Assembly (NCBI GenBank): GCA_964370435.1
Contig: CAYJJG010000010.1
Location: forward strand, 1 to 57,910
Length of the DNA stretch: 57,910 nucleotides
Direction of reading: 5' to 3'
DNA from: CALVGQ01 sp964370435
GTDB lineage: Bacteria > Bacillota_I > Bacilli_A > Erysipelotrichales > Erysipelotrichaceae
Part shown: positions 7,558 to 15,928 of the stretch, piece after piece
How the letters are laid out: every line of letters starts with the position of its first letter
Numbering within the stretch: the stretch's first letter is position 1
Program-made: the position numbers and the translations under genes
The notes under the pieces: model-generated
What the model was told of the DNA's origin: nothing
The model's input: only the letters and a program-made list of their open reading frames with translations
The model's database searches: none

Positions 7558-10500
7558 TTAAAACTTATTTGAAATACAATCTTTTGTACCTTGTATCACA
7601 GTTATTGCCATAGTTAAAATGTTTTTATGTTTAGGTAAAGTAATGTTGATTTTATTTTTAGCATATTTAATTTTGATTGATTTAGAAATAGAATTCACCA
7701 TATCGAATAATTTAACTCCATCTAATTGATTACTAAAGACCTCACTAAAAATTATTTCTGCACCAGTCTTTGATTCTTTAAATTGTTCAACATCATTATC
7801 GCTCATAACAATTTCAAGCTGTTTCTTTTCAAACAATAAGCGTACAGCGGTAGGAAATTTACCATGATAATCTTTTATTTCTTCAGTAAATGCAGTTAAT
7901 TCTTCTAAAGTTTTGATTTTCTCAATACTTTGGTACATAGCAATTTTTTCGAGATCTTGTGGTGAAAATTCTTCAGGTATATATCCGTCAATTGCAATTT
8001 GAGGCTTTACGATATTTTCTTTAGGAGTTTGTACAACAATACCTTTTTTCTCATTAATTGCCTCTTGTAACATCTCAATATAGTAATCTATACCTACAGC
8101 ATCAATAAACCCAGATTGATTTGGACCAAGTAAATCTCCAGCACCTCTAATAGTTAAATCTCGCATGGCAATTTTATAACCGCTTCCTAATTCGCTGAAT
8201 TCTTTAATCGATTGTAGTCTTTTTGTTGCGATTTCCGATAACTGCTTAAATTCATTAACCAATAAATAAGCATAAGCTACACGATCACTTCGACCAACAC
8301 GCCCTTTGATTTGATACAACTGTGATAAGCCGAAACGATTGGCATTTTCAACCAGGATAGTGTTAGCATTAGGTATATCTATTCCGGTTTCAATAATAGT
8401 AGTACAAATTAAAATATTGTATTCGCCGTTACTAAAGTAATACATTACTTCTTCAATTTCTTCACGACTCATTTTACCATGAGCAACAGCAATTTTGGCA
8501 TCAGGAAGTTGAACTTGTAGCGTTCTTGCAACATTATAAATTTGATCAATATTATTAAATAAGTAGAAAACTTGGCCTTGTCTAGATAATTCTTTTTGGA
8601 TCACATCAACAATGAGATTTTTGTTTTTCTCAACAACATACGTTTGCACAGGGTAGCGATTATTAGGAGGTGTTTCTAATAAAGAAAGCTGACGAACACC
8701 GATAAGTGACATTTGTAAAGTACGAGGTATTGGTGTAGCGCTTAAAGACAAAACATCAATACTTTGTTTTAACTCTTTGATTTTCTCTTTATGTTCTACC
8801 CCAAAACGTTGTTCCTCATCAATGATTAAAAGTCCTAAATCTTTAAAAACAACATCTTTAGATAAAATACGATGAGTTCCAATAAGAATATCTATCTTTC
8901 CCTCTTTTAAATCTTTTATTATTTTGCTCTGTTTAGCAGGAGAAATAAAGCGATTAATAACCGCAATATTAACTGCAAACTTTTTAAATCTATTAACAAA
9001 AGTTTGATAATGCTGCAAAGATAAAATAGTAGTCGGGCATAAAAAAGCCACCTGTTTTTGGTCATTTACAGCACGAAATGCAGCACGAATAGAAACTTCA
9101 GTTTTTCCGAAACCGACATCACCACAAAGTAAGCGGTCCATAGGTTTTGCACTAATCATGTCCTTCTTAATCTGTTCAATTGCTACACTTTGATCAGGAG
9201 TTAACTCATGTTCAAAATCCTGATTAAATAGCTCAATGTCTTCATTGTCTTCACTAAAAGCAAATCCAATATGCTCTTCTCTTGATGAATAAAGGTTAAT
9301 TAAACGTTCTGCAATATCTTGAACATTAGCTTTAATTTTTGCCTTAGTCTTAGCCCACTCGCTACTGCCAAGCTTATTAAGTTTAGGGGTAACACCTTCT
9401 CTTGATACAAACTTTCTTACCAGGTTAAATTGTTCTAAAGGTACGAGCAGCTCATCATTTCCTTTAAATAATATTTGAAGAAAGTCTTTGTGGATGCCGT
9501 TAATTTCTTTAGTTTGTATTTTTATGAATTGACCAACACCGTGTTGATGATGAACTATATAATCTTTGCTGTTTAATTCTTGATAAGAGCTAAGTGCCTC
9601 AGCTTGATTAAATTTACTAATATAGCGAGAAGTTTTTCTTTTCTTTTTGAAACATTCTTTAGAAGTATAAACGAAGATTTTATCATTTATTAATTCAAAA
9701 CCTTCTTCCAATTCTTCTTTTAGATAAAAGATACCGGATTTAGCAGGCTGTTGAAACTCTTCTACCAAAACGTTTTTTTCTGTAAAAAGAGGATTTAAAA
9801 TTGATTGTTCTAAGGAACTAAGAGATAAAATAATAACATTTTCTTTAGACTGTTTTATAAACAGATCTACCAATATTTGTATTGGCTCAGTAGGTAAAGA
9901 AACTTCTCTTATTGTTGATTTTATATTTAAATAAGGATTGATTATAGTTGTAGGATATTTACTTATTTCTGATGCTTCATCTTTGTAAATAGCAAAATGA
10001 GGCAGCAATATACCCTCTTGAATCATTTCTTGAATATAAATAATACTTTCTTCATGCATTCGCTTTAAGTGATCTTGACCTTTTTCTTTGTTACTATAAA
10101 TTATATGAGGTTGATCAATATAATCTAATAAACTTGAAGTATCCTCTAAATAACTCACATACGGATATAGTCTAGCTTCATATAAATGATGATGAATAAA
10201 ATCTAAATCTAAAGATAAAGTGTCTTGTAAAGCAGAAGCAAGCTCAGGGTTTTTCTGTTGATGAGCAATAAATTCTTGATTGGTTTTCTCTTTTAAAAGA
10301 GTGTATTGTTGCTCATTAAATAAAAACTCACTAGCACAAAGTAATTCAACTTGGTCGATAGTGTTAATGGTGCGTTGTGTACTGCTATCAAAAAAACGAA
10401 TACTTTCGATTTCATTATCAAAAAACTCAATTCTTATAGGATGTGGATAATTAACTGAAAACACATCTAATATTCCTCCACGATAAGCAAAACAAAGTGG

Positions 10501-10989
10501 TTTTTCTACTCTACTAACATAAGCATAACCAGCTTCTTGTATAGCTTCTTTTAATTGTTGAATTGAAATTTCTTGATTCACCTTTAAGCTAATTAAACTC
10601 TCTTTAAATTGATTAACATTCATTCTATGGGTACTTAGGGCACCAATATGGGTTATACAAACTTTAAATTCCTCTTTAGTTAGTCGAGAAAGAGCTTCAA
10701 TCCTTCTAGCACTTCCTTCAATATCATTAGTAATAGCTTGTACGCGAAGTGATTCCTCAACGTCAAAAAGGACACTTTGTGCCTTTAGTAGAGGGGTGAT
10801 TTTTTGGTGAAACTGTTGCGCTTGATAAGCATTCTCTTTTATGACTACAATATTTCTGGGTTTTTGATAAAAGCTTGCAGCTACAATCATTACTTCTTCT
10901 ATCATGCTGAAACACGATAATTCTTTATTATGACTACTCAATTCCTTTGTCGAAGGATTGTTTGTAATTAAATCAAGAAGTTGCTTCAT
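7558..10989 (-). CDS. mfd: Mfd, transcription-repair coupling factor
   Basis: ATP-driven DNA translocase that removes RNA polymerase stalled at lesions and recruits UvrA. It is full length (1143 residues; typical about 1150). In order: UvrB-like N-terminal domains (1-about 340), an RNA-polymerase-interacting CarD-like domain (about 470-545, with KDYIVHHQHGVGQF), and the RecG-like helicase with Walker A GDVGFGKTE (near 620) and DEEQRFG (near 725). After these come SATPIPRT, QVFYLFNN, TTIIETGIDIPNAN, QIKGRVGRS and the C-terminal TRCF domain that masks UvrA binding. The start overlaps the pth stop by ATGA, so the two are translationally coupled. Confidence 0.96.
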   Translation of the reverse strand: MKQLLDLITNNPSTKELSSHNKELSCFSMIEEVMIVAASFYQKPRNIVVIKENAYQAQQFHQKITPLLKAQSVLFDVEESLRVQAITNDIEGSARRIEALSRLTKEEFKVCITHIGALSTHRMNVNQFKESLISLKVNQEISIQQLKEAIQEAGYAYVSRVEKPLCFAYRGGILDVFSVNYPHPIRIEFFDNEIESIRFFDSSTQRTINTIDQVELLCASEFLFNEQQYTLLKEKTNQEFIAHQQKNPELASALQDTLSLDLDFIHHHLYEARLYPYVSYLEDTSSLLDYIDQPHIIYSNKEKGQDHLKRMHEESIIYIQEMIQEGILLPHFAIYKDEASEISKYPTTIINPYLNIKSTIREVSLPTEPIQILVDLFIKQSKENVIILSLSSLEQSILNPLFTEKNVLVEEFQQPAKSGIFYLKEELEEGFELINDKIFVYTSKECFKKKRKTSRYISKFNQAEALSSYQELNSKDYIVHHQHGVGQFIKIQTKEINGIHKDFLQILFKGNDELLVPLEQFNLVRKFVSREGVTPKLNKLGSSEWAKTKAKIKANVQDIAERLINLYSSREEHIGFAFSEDNEDIELFNQDFEHELTPDQSVAIEQIKKDMISAKPMDRLLCGDVGFGKTEVSIRAAFRAVNDQKQVAFLCPTTILSLQHYQTFVNRFKKFAVNIAVINRFISPAKQSKIIKDLKEGKIDILIGTHRILSKDVVFKDLGLLIIDEEQRFGVEHKEKIKELKQSIDVLSLSATPIPRTLQMSLIGVRQLSLLETPPNNRYPVQTYVVEKNKNLIVDVIQKELSRQGQVFYLFNNIDQIYNVARTLQVQLPDAKIAVAHGKMSREEIEEVMYYFSNGEYNILICTTIIETGIDIPNANTILVENANRFGLSQLYQIKGRVGRSDRVAYAYLLVNEFKQLSEIATKRLQSIKEFSELGSGYKIAMRDLTIRGAGDLLGPNQSGFIDAVGIDYYIEMLQEAINEKKGIVVQTPKENIVKPQIAIDGYIPEEFSPQDLEKIAMYQSIEKIKTLEELTAFTEEIKDYHGKFPTAVRLLFEKKQLEIVMSDNDVEQFKESKTGAEIIFSEVFSNQLDGVKLFDMVNSISKSIKIKYAKNKINITLPKHKNILTMAITVIQGTKDCISNKF

Positions 10990-11543
10990 CGGTTATACCT
11001 ATTCATAACTTCATTAAAATTCATTGCTAAAGAAGCCCTCGCTGCTTTTGCAACCTTTAATAAAATTTCATCAACAAGTTCTTTTTGATCGCTAGGAATT
11101 TTTCCTAACACATAATCCTTAGTAGGAATAATAGGGTCTTTACCAATACCGATTCTTATACGTTTAATATCTTGTGTTCCTAGCAACTCAATAATATTTT
11201 TAAGTCCGTTTTGTCCTCCGGAACTTCCTTGATAGCGTATTCTAATCTTGCCTACTGGTAAGTCTAAATCATCATGTAATACCAAAATATCCTGTGTATC
11301 TATCTTATAATATCGAGCACAAGCACTAACTGCTTCTCCAGATAAATTCATATAAGTTTGTGGTTTCATTAACAATACTTTTTCGCCTTTAAAATTTAAA
11401 GAGGCTATTTGTGCTTGAAATTGATTAGTTTTAAATTCAACATCAAGTAAATTCGCTAAAATATCTATAGCCATAAAACCAACGTTATGCCTAGTTTTTT
11501 CATATTCTCTTCCAGGATTACCTAAACCAACAATTAATTTCAT
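10986..11543 (-). CDS. pth: Peptidyl-tRNA hydrolase
   Basis: Recycles peptidyl-tRNA that drops off the ribosome by hydrolysing the ester bond. It is a 185-residue protein of normal size. The opening VGLGNPGREYEKTRHNVGF carries the active-site Asn (10) and His (20), and HDDLDLPVGKIR with GGQNGLKNI holds the other conserved Asp and Asn residues. SD AAGGAGGAC lies upstream. pth followed by mfd and spoVT is the usual Firmicutes order. Confidence 0.97.
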   Translation of the reverse strand: MKLIVGLGNPGREYEKTRHNVGFMAIDILANLLDVEFKTNQFQAQIASLNFKGEKVLLMKPQTYMNLSGEAVSACARYYKIDTQDILVLHDDLDLPVGKIRIRYQGSSGGQNGLKNIIELLGTQDIKRIRIGIGKDPIIPTKDYVLGKIPSDQKELVDEILLKVAKAARASLAMNFNEVMNRYNR

Positions 11544-11599
11544 TTCTATGTCCTCCTTAGTTTTACTATTCTACCACAACTTTATCAAAACAACTACAA

Positions 11600-11630
11600 A
11601 GAAAAAGATGAAAGTATAAACTTTCATCTT
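11600..11630 (-). terminator. Intrinsic terminator after the ABC permease gene
   Basis: On the minus strand a perfect 10-bp stem (AAGATGAAAG / CTTTCATCTT) with a 6-base loop is followed by TTTCTTT. It separates the ABC exporter operon from pth. Confidence 0.85.
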
Positions 11631-11634
11631 AAAA

Positions 11635-12384
11635 TTATTGAACTTCTATTTTCTTTTCAATAAAGAACCACGTAGCGAGGTATAATAATACCATTTCAAC
11701 AACTGCAACTAGTAGAGTTACAGTTTGGTATTGATTAACATCAGCATAGCTTGCTAATATTTCCTCGGCTATAAAGACATCAAAGTTACCACTAATAATA
11801 CCGTAAACAAAGAACAATACTACAGTGAAAAAATTACGATGATTTCTAATATATGATGAGTGAGCAATAGATGAACATGCGAATATAAGTATTGGAAAAG
11901 AAATGAAACTAACTAATCCAGTCAAGAATAATAGGACTGTATTTAAATTAATCGCTTCCAAAATATAAACTATGCTATCCACTATTTCTGTTAAAGTAAT
12001 GTATTCAAAGACCCCAGTAAAGGCTAGAAAGACAACTATACCTAAGGAATAAACAATCAAACTTATTAGTATCCACATAAATCCTGAAAGAATTTTGGAT
12101 AAGATTAAGGTGTGTGTGCTTACCGGAAGCGTTAGTGTTAAATATCCTTGGCGCTTAAACATAGAAGTAATAAAATTTTGAGCAGTGGAAATCATTACCC
12201 CAATAACTATACCAACACCTAAAAATAGAAAACTAGTAAGTATAATAGCATTGATTGTTGTATCTAACATATTTTCATTGGCCATTAAAAAGCCAGCAAG
12301 GATACTTAATGTAAAATAAGCAAGATATACATAGACATAATTACGCCACGATTGTATAAATTCATATTTAATTAATTTTAGCAT
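11635..12384 (-). CDS. ABC-2-type transporter permease
   Basis: Integral membrane subunit of an ABC exporter. I see about six TM segments (roughly 18-36, 46-68, 100-125, 145-165, 180-198 and 222-242), typical of ABC-2 permeases of 250 residues. There is no binding-protein gene nearby, consistent with export. It overlaps the ATPase gene by 7 bases and ends at a strong terminator. With the GntR/YtrA-like regulator upstream it forms a three-gene unit like those induced by cell-wall-active peptides in other Firmicutes. The substrate is not readable from sequence. Confidence 0.85.
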   Translation of the reverse strand: MLKLIKYEFIQSWRNYVYVYLAYFTLSILAGFLMANENMLDTTINAIILTSFLFLGVGIVIGVMISTAQNFITSMFKRQGYLTLTLPVSTHTLILSKILSGFMWILISLIVYSLGIVVFLAFTGVFEYITLTEIVDSIVYILEAINLNTVLLFLTGLVSFISFPILIFACSSIAHSSYIRNHRNFFTVVLFFVYGIISGNFDVFIAEEILASYADVNQYQTVTLLVAVVEMVLLYLATWFFIEKKIEVQ

Positions 12385-13082
12385 TTAAATACCTCCTTGA
12401 AGTTTTCATCAATAGATTTTCCAGTTTCCAGTCGAACATCTTCTGCATTACGGTGTAATACTACTGAGCCGTCCTTTAAGAAAATGATTTCATCGAATAT
12501 TTTTTCAATATCAGTAATCAAATGTGTCGATAATATAATTAAACTATCTTTTGAATAGTTATTCAAAATAATATCTAGAATTAATTCTCGAGCTGCAGGG
12601 TCAACACCACCAATAGGCTCGTCTAAAATATAAATTTTTGCCTTTCTACTCATTACTAAGGCCAATTGAAATTTTTCTTTCATTCCTTTAGACATGGTTT
12701 TGATTTTAAGTTCAGGACGAAGGCCTAATCTCTTAATTAAGTTAAGACATTTTTCAACATCAAAATCTACATATAAATCTCTAAATAAGTTGATTGCATC
12801 CTTTATTTTCATCCAGTCACTAAAGTAACTTTCATCAGGCAAATAGGAAATTAAGCTTTTACTATGAGCTCCCACTACTTGATCATCTACTGTTAAACTA
12901 CCTTGATAACTTTTTAATAATCCATTGATGATTTTAATTAAAGTTGTTTTTCCGCTTCCGTTTGGTCCTAATAAACCAATAATTTTTCCCGATTTAAGTT
13001 CTAAATTAACGTTGTTTAATGCCGGTGTATTACCATAAAACTTTGACAAATTGTGAATTGATATTAATCCTTTTGATGTCAT
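12378..13082 (-). CDS. ABC transporter ATP-binding protein
   Basis: ATPase subunit partnering the downstream permease. It is a 234-residue single nucleotide-binding domain: Walker A GPNGSGKT (39-46), a signature-like SKGMKEK near 130 in place of LSGGQ, Walker B YILDEPIGGVDP (about 151-162) and the H-loop STHLI. The SKGM signature is common in exporters of the YtrB/BcrA kind. It starts one base into the stop of the regulator gene, so the three genes are tightly coupled. Confidence 0.92.
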   Translation of the reverse strand: MTSKGLISIHNLSKFYGNTPALNNVNLELKSGKIIGLLGPNGSGKTTLIKIINGLLKSYQGSLTVDDQVVGAHSKSLISYLPDESYFSDWMKIKDAINLFRDLYVDFDVEKCLNLIKRLGLRPELKIKTMSKGMKEKFQLALVMSRKAKIYILDEPIGGVDPAARELILDIILNNYSKDSLIILSTHLITDIEKIFDEIIFLKDGSVVLHRNAEDVRLETGKSIDENFKEVFKC

Positions 13083-13444
13083 TACATATCCTCCCTGTTT
13101 TCTAATAATTTTATGCCCTCTTGTACAGTTAATCCAATACCTTCAAGATTTAAAACAAAATCATTGATGAAATCCTTGGCAAGTTGTTGTTTTAAATCAT
13201 CTATAGTTTCTTGATTATCACAAATAAAACGCCCTAATGCTCGTTCCGAATATAATAATCCGATACTTTCTAGTTCTTGCATAGATTTTTGAATAGTATT
13301 AGGGTTAACACCATATATCGTTGCAAGTTCACGAATTGACTCTAGTTTGCTGTTGGATTGATAGTGGCCAGTTATAATTTTACGTTTTATATCAGCGCTA
13401 ACTTGAAGGTATATTGGTGAATTTGAATTAAATTTTATTTTCAT
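13082..13444 (-). CDS. GntR-family regulator, YtrA subfamily
   Basis: A 120-residue repressor with an N-terminal winged helix (about 8-75: SPIYLQVSADIKRKIITGHY, then LESIRELATIYGVNPNTIQKS, then LESIGLLYS) and a short two-helix C-terminal dimerisation tail. That is the YtrA layout, not the larger FadR or HutC type. It heads the operon with the ABC exporter, and an 18-bp palindrome lies directly over its promoter/SD region (13456-13473), so it probably represses its own operon. SD TGGAGGA is 3-4 bases upstream of the palindrome-proximal ATG. Confidence 0.9.
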   Translation of the reverse strand: MKIKFNSNSPIYLQVSADIKRKIITGHYQSNSKLESIRELATIYGVNPNTIQKSMQELESIGLLYSERALGRFICDNQETIDDLKQQLAKDFINDFVLNLEGIGLTVQEGIKLLENREDM

Positions 13445-13455
13445 AAGTCCTCCAC

Positions 13456-13473
13456 TAGTGTATTAACACACTA
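13456..13473 (-). promoter_or_regulatory. Likely operator of the YtrA-like regulator
   Basis: TAGTGTATTAACACACTA is an 18-bp palindrome with 8 of 9 half-site bases matching, sitting just upstream of the regulator SD. An adjacent ATTGTTATTGTGT repeat resembles a further half site. YtrA-type repressors bind GTGT-N-ACAC-like palindromes, which fits; the exact pairing is inferred from position. Confidence 0.65.
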
Positions 13474-13513
13474 ATACAATAACACACAAAAATAGATAAA
13501 TCAATCAAGAGAA

Positions 13514-13540
13514 AACCCTACACTACTAGAGCACAGGGTT
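13514..13540 (-). terminator. Probable terminator after khpB
   Basis: On the minus strand AACCCT pairs with AGGGTT (6 bp) across a 15-base loop, followed by TTCTCTT, 8 bases after the khpB stop. The stem is short, so some readthrough into the GntR operon is possible. Confidence 0.55.
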
Positions 13541-13547
13541 GTTATCT

Positions 13548-14162
13548 TTATTTTTCTTCACTATAAATAATTTTTAAGTGACGAGTTTTTCCATCGCCTT
13601 CACTCTCAGTTTTAATATTAGTATAGTTAGTTAAGGCTTGATGAATAATTTTTCTTTCATCATTTGGCATTGGATCCAAAGTGGCACTTACTTTAGTTCG
13701 CTGTACTGTTTTTGCAATACGTTTAGCCATAGCCGTTAGTTTTTCATAGCGTTTTTCTTTATAGTTATTAATATCTACCATAATTTGAAAACGACGTTTA
13801 AATATTGAGTTAGCTGCATTTTTAACTACAGTGTTGATAGCTTGTAGCGTTTGCCCATTCTTACCAATTAAGATAGCATTGTTCGAAGCATTCAATAACA
13901 CTTTAAAGGTGTCATTATCTTGAACTATTTCAACTTCAGTTTCTAAATCTAAATTAGTAAAGAAAGAACCTAAGTATTCAAAGATAAATTCTTTTACATC
14001 ATTTAAACAATATACTTCAGCAGAGATACTACCACCAAGACCAAACAGTCCCTTTTTTTCATCAGTAACAAAATAAGTTAACTCAGCAACTTCAACATTC
14101 TTTTCTTGAGCAACTCCTTTTAACAACTCTTCTAGAGTTTTAGCAGTATAACTTTTCATCAA
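13548..14162 (-). CDS. khpB: KhpB (Jag/SpoIIIJ-associated) RNA-binding protein
   Basis: Cytoplasmic RNA-binding protein. A Jag-N domain (1-about 50, with KGLFGLGG) is followed by a KH-like domain with the GxxG loop IGKNGQTL (about 118-125) and an R3H domain near the C-terminus with NDERKIIHQAL. Full length is 204 residues. In Firmicutes KhpB with KhpA affects cell elongation and division, and the gene is almost always next to yidC, as here (8 bases apart). The first codons are two consecutive ATG; either may be used. Confidence 0.93.
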   Translation of the reverse strand: MMKSYTAKTLEELLKGVAQEKNVEVAELTYFVTDEKKGLFGLGGSISAEVYCLNDVKEFIFEYLGSFFTNLDLETEVEIVQDNDTFKVLLNASNNAILIGKNGQTLQAINTVVKNAANSIFKRRFQIMVDINNYKEKRYEKLTAMAKRIAKTVQRTKVSATLDPMPNDERKIIHQALTNYTNIKTESEGDGKTRHLKIIYSEEK

Positions 14163-14170
14163 AGTACCTC

Positions 14171-15052
14171 CTAAACGTTACTTTGTTTTGCAAGTATTGC
14201 TTGAACAGCTAGTGTTTTGGCAATCATAACGATGGAACTAATAGTCCAATAAATAGTCATCGCAGCTGGTAATCCTACAGCAATAACAGGAATCATAAAG
14301 ATTAACATGTTCATCATAGGACCACCTGGTGTAGGTTGTTTAACATATTTTCTGCCTTCAGCTTGTGCTTGCGCTTTTGCTTTTCTAGCCGCCAAAATTT
14401 GAGGTAGTTTTGCAGAGAATATTTGGAATACAGTCATAATAATTAATAATACAGCATAAGCAAATTCACCAGCCATAACTCCATCCATTGGAGAAACTTG
14501 AAGTGATAGCCCCATAAATGAACCAGTTGCTACTGCTTCTGCACGTTGCACGGCATGATAGATAGCAATAATAATTGGGAACTGTACAAACATTGATAAT
14601 ATAGCTCCAAAAGGATTAATTCCGTGTTTTTTATATAATGCTTGCATTTCTTGACCTTGCTTCATTTGAGAAGCTTGATCTGTTTTTCCTTCATATTTCT
14701 TTTGAATTTTATTTAATTCAGGTTGAATTATTTGCATTTTTTGTGTTGCTATATTAGATCTTAAAGTTAGTAATAATACGATAATATTTACAGATGCTGT
14801 TACAACAGCGATAGAGATAGCTACACCATAATTATCTCCAAGAATAGGTGTTAAATAATTAATAAGCTGTGCTAACGGGAATACGAAGAACGCTGTCCAC
14901 CAGCTTTCAGTATCCATCATCATTTGTAATGTTGTGTCAGAAGTAATTAGCAAAATATTTCCTTCTGCATCGGTTGGTGTTGTACAACCACTTAGAAAAA
15001 ACAGCAATACAACAATAAGCAACAATAGTTGCAATTTCTTTTGATTTTTCAT
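14171..15052 (-). CDS. yidC: YidC/OxaA membrane insertase (SpoIIIJ type)
   Basis: Inserts proteins into the cytoplasmic membrane alone or with SecYEG. The N-terminus is a lipoprotein signal ending LFFLSGC (Cys23), as is typical for Gram-positive YidC1. There are five TM segments (about 50-72, 78-100, 150-168, 196-215 and 245-275). The cytoplasmic loop between the early helices contains the charged KKYEGKTDQASQMKQG segment. Length 293 is slightly above average. The rpmH-rnpA-yidC-khpB order is near-universal in Firmicutes. Confidence 0.94.
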   Translation of the reverse strand: MKNQKKLQLLLLIVVLLFFLSGCTTPTDAEGNILLITSDTTLQMMMDTESWWTAFFVFPLAQLINYLTPILGDNYGVAISIAVVTASVNIIVLLLTLRSNIATQKMQIIQPELNKIQKKYEGKTDQASQMKQGQEMQALYKKHGINPFGAILSMFVQFPIIIAIYHAVQRAEAVATGSFMGLSLQVSPMDGVMAGEFAYAVLLIIMTVFQIFSAKLPQILAARKAKAQAQAEGRKYVKQPTPGGPMMNMLIFMIPVIAVGLPAAMTIYWTISSIVMIAKTLAVQAILAKQSNV

Positions 15053-15101
15053 TCAAGTCTCCTTTTAATTTTTAATATAGAATAATAGCCTATTACGGTC
15101 A

Positions 15102-15431
15102 CTATCTTATTTTAACTTTTTTGAAGCACATTTCCAAGTCTTTTTTATTCTGTTCATAATTTTGTACATTAAATTTATTTCTAGCTATAATAATAGCATC
15201 AAATGTATTTAAATGCGGATCAATGTCTTGTAACATCATTCTTAATTGACGTTTAATTTTGTTACGAATAACTGCGTTGCCCATTTTTTTAGACACAGAT
15301 ATTCCAAACCTACTATAGTCTAGTGATTTTTTTGAAGCATACACTACAACACTAGCACATGAAGCAAACTGCTTCTTATTTAATATTGTTTGAAACTCCT
15401 GCGTTTTTTTTATACGATATTCTTTTTTCAT
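15102..15431 (-). CDS. rnpA: Ribonuclease P protein component
   Basis: Protein subunit that binds the 5' leader of pre-tRNA in RNase P. It is 109 residues with the signature RFGISVSKKMGNAVIRNKIK (about 66-85), the conserved RNR-type basic motif. It starts at ATG 15431-15429, but no SD is visible upstream. Instead a perfect hairpin with a T6 tract ends only 10 bases before the ATG (see the terminator at 15441-15466). Expression is therefore probably limited by both termination and weak initiation, keeping it below L34. Confidence 0.94.
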   Translation of the reverse strand: MKKEYRIKKTQEFQTILNKKQFASCASVVVYASKKSLDYSRFGISVSKKMGNAVIRNKIKRQLRMMLQDIDPHLNTFDAIIIARNKFNVQNYEQNKKDLEMCFKKVKIR

Positions 15432-15440
15432 AAATTGAAC

Positions 15441-15466
15441 AAAAAAGTCACCTTAAGGTGACTTTT
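15441..15466 (-). terminator. Hairpin terminator between rpmH and rnpA
   Basis: On the minus strand AAAAGTCACC, loop TTAA, GGTGACTTTTTT: a perfect 10-bp stem followed by T6. It begins 2 bases after the rpmH stop codon and ends about 10 bases before the rnpA ATG. It would let most transcripts end after L34. Confidence 0.85.
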
Positions 15467-15467
15467 C

Positions 15468-15602
15468 TTATGCCGACAATGTCTTTCTGCCTTTATGGCG
15501 ACGGCGGGCTAATACTTTGCGACCTCCTGCCGTTTTCATGCGGGCTCTGAAACCGTGGACTTTTTGGTGTTTTCTTTTGCTCGGTTGATACGTTCTTTTC
15601 AT
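15468..15602 (-). CDS. rpmH: Ribosomal protein L34
   Basis: A 44-residue very basic protein of the large ribosomal subunit, reading MKRTYQPSKRKHQKVHGF and ending RRRHKGRKTLSA; near-identical to the family. ATG is at 15602-15600, with a GGAGGTGGC site upstream and a consensus promoter at 15661-15690. In many bacteria rpmH lies beside dnaA and the origin. Here the divergent neighbour is gpmI, so the origin is not at this place. Confidence 0.97.
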   Translation of the reverse strand: MKRTYQPSKRKHQKVHGFRARMKTAGGRKVLARRRHKGRKTLSA

Positions 15603-15660
15603 AAAGAGCCACCTCCAGTTCTTTTATACTCTTGATACACGAATGAGCAATTGCTTGTAA

Positions 15661-15690
15661 ATTATAATACAGTATCACTATAAAAGTCAA
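15661..15690 (-). promoter_or_regulatory. Sigma-A promoter of rpmH
   Basis: On the minus strand TTGACT (15690-15685), an 18-base spacer and TATAAT (15666-15661). This is a strong promoter about 60 bases before the rpmH start. The stretch on to gpmI (15691-15928) is AT-rich with an imperfect ATTTGTTT inverted repeat but no DnaA-box cluster. Confidence 0.75.
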
Positions 15691-15928
15691 TGAGATTTTA
15701 TTTATTTATGGTTGTATAAGAATATTTTACATATAAAGCAACTGCATTTTCTGCATTTGTTTGTAAATTTATTGATTTAATAAACAAATTTATCTAATTA
15801 AAAAGTACATATTAATTCGTGTTAAATTTCACAAGAGCCTTAAACAATTATAAATAAATGAATAATAGTATAACAAATTCTAGGAGAGATATGCTATTAT
15901 AAATAAGGTTAATATGGAGGAATAAAGT

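Noticed and set aside
15493..15690. 65-residue minus-strand open frame over rpmH
   Set aside because: It is out of frame with the certain L34 gene and covers its promoter; protein composition is unlike a real product.
15691..15928. Possible origin of replication next to rpmH
   Set aside because: AT-rich with an imperfect inverted repeat, but no TTATCCACA-type boxes and no dnaA or dnaN nearby.
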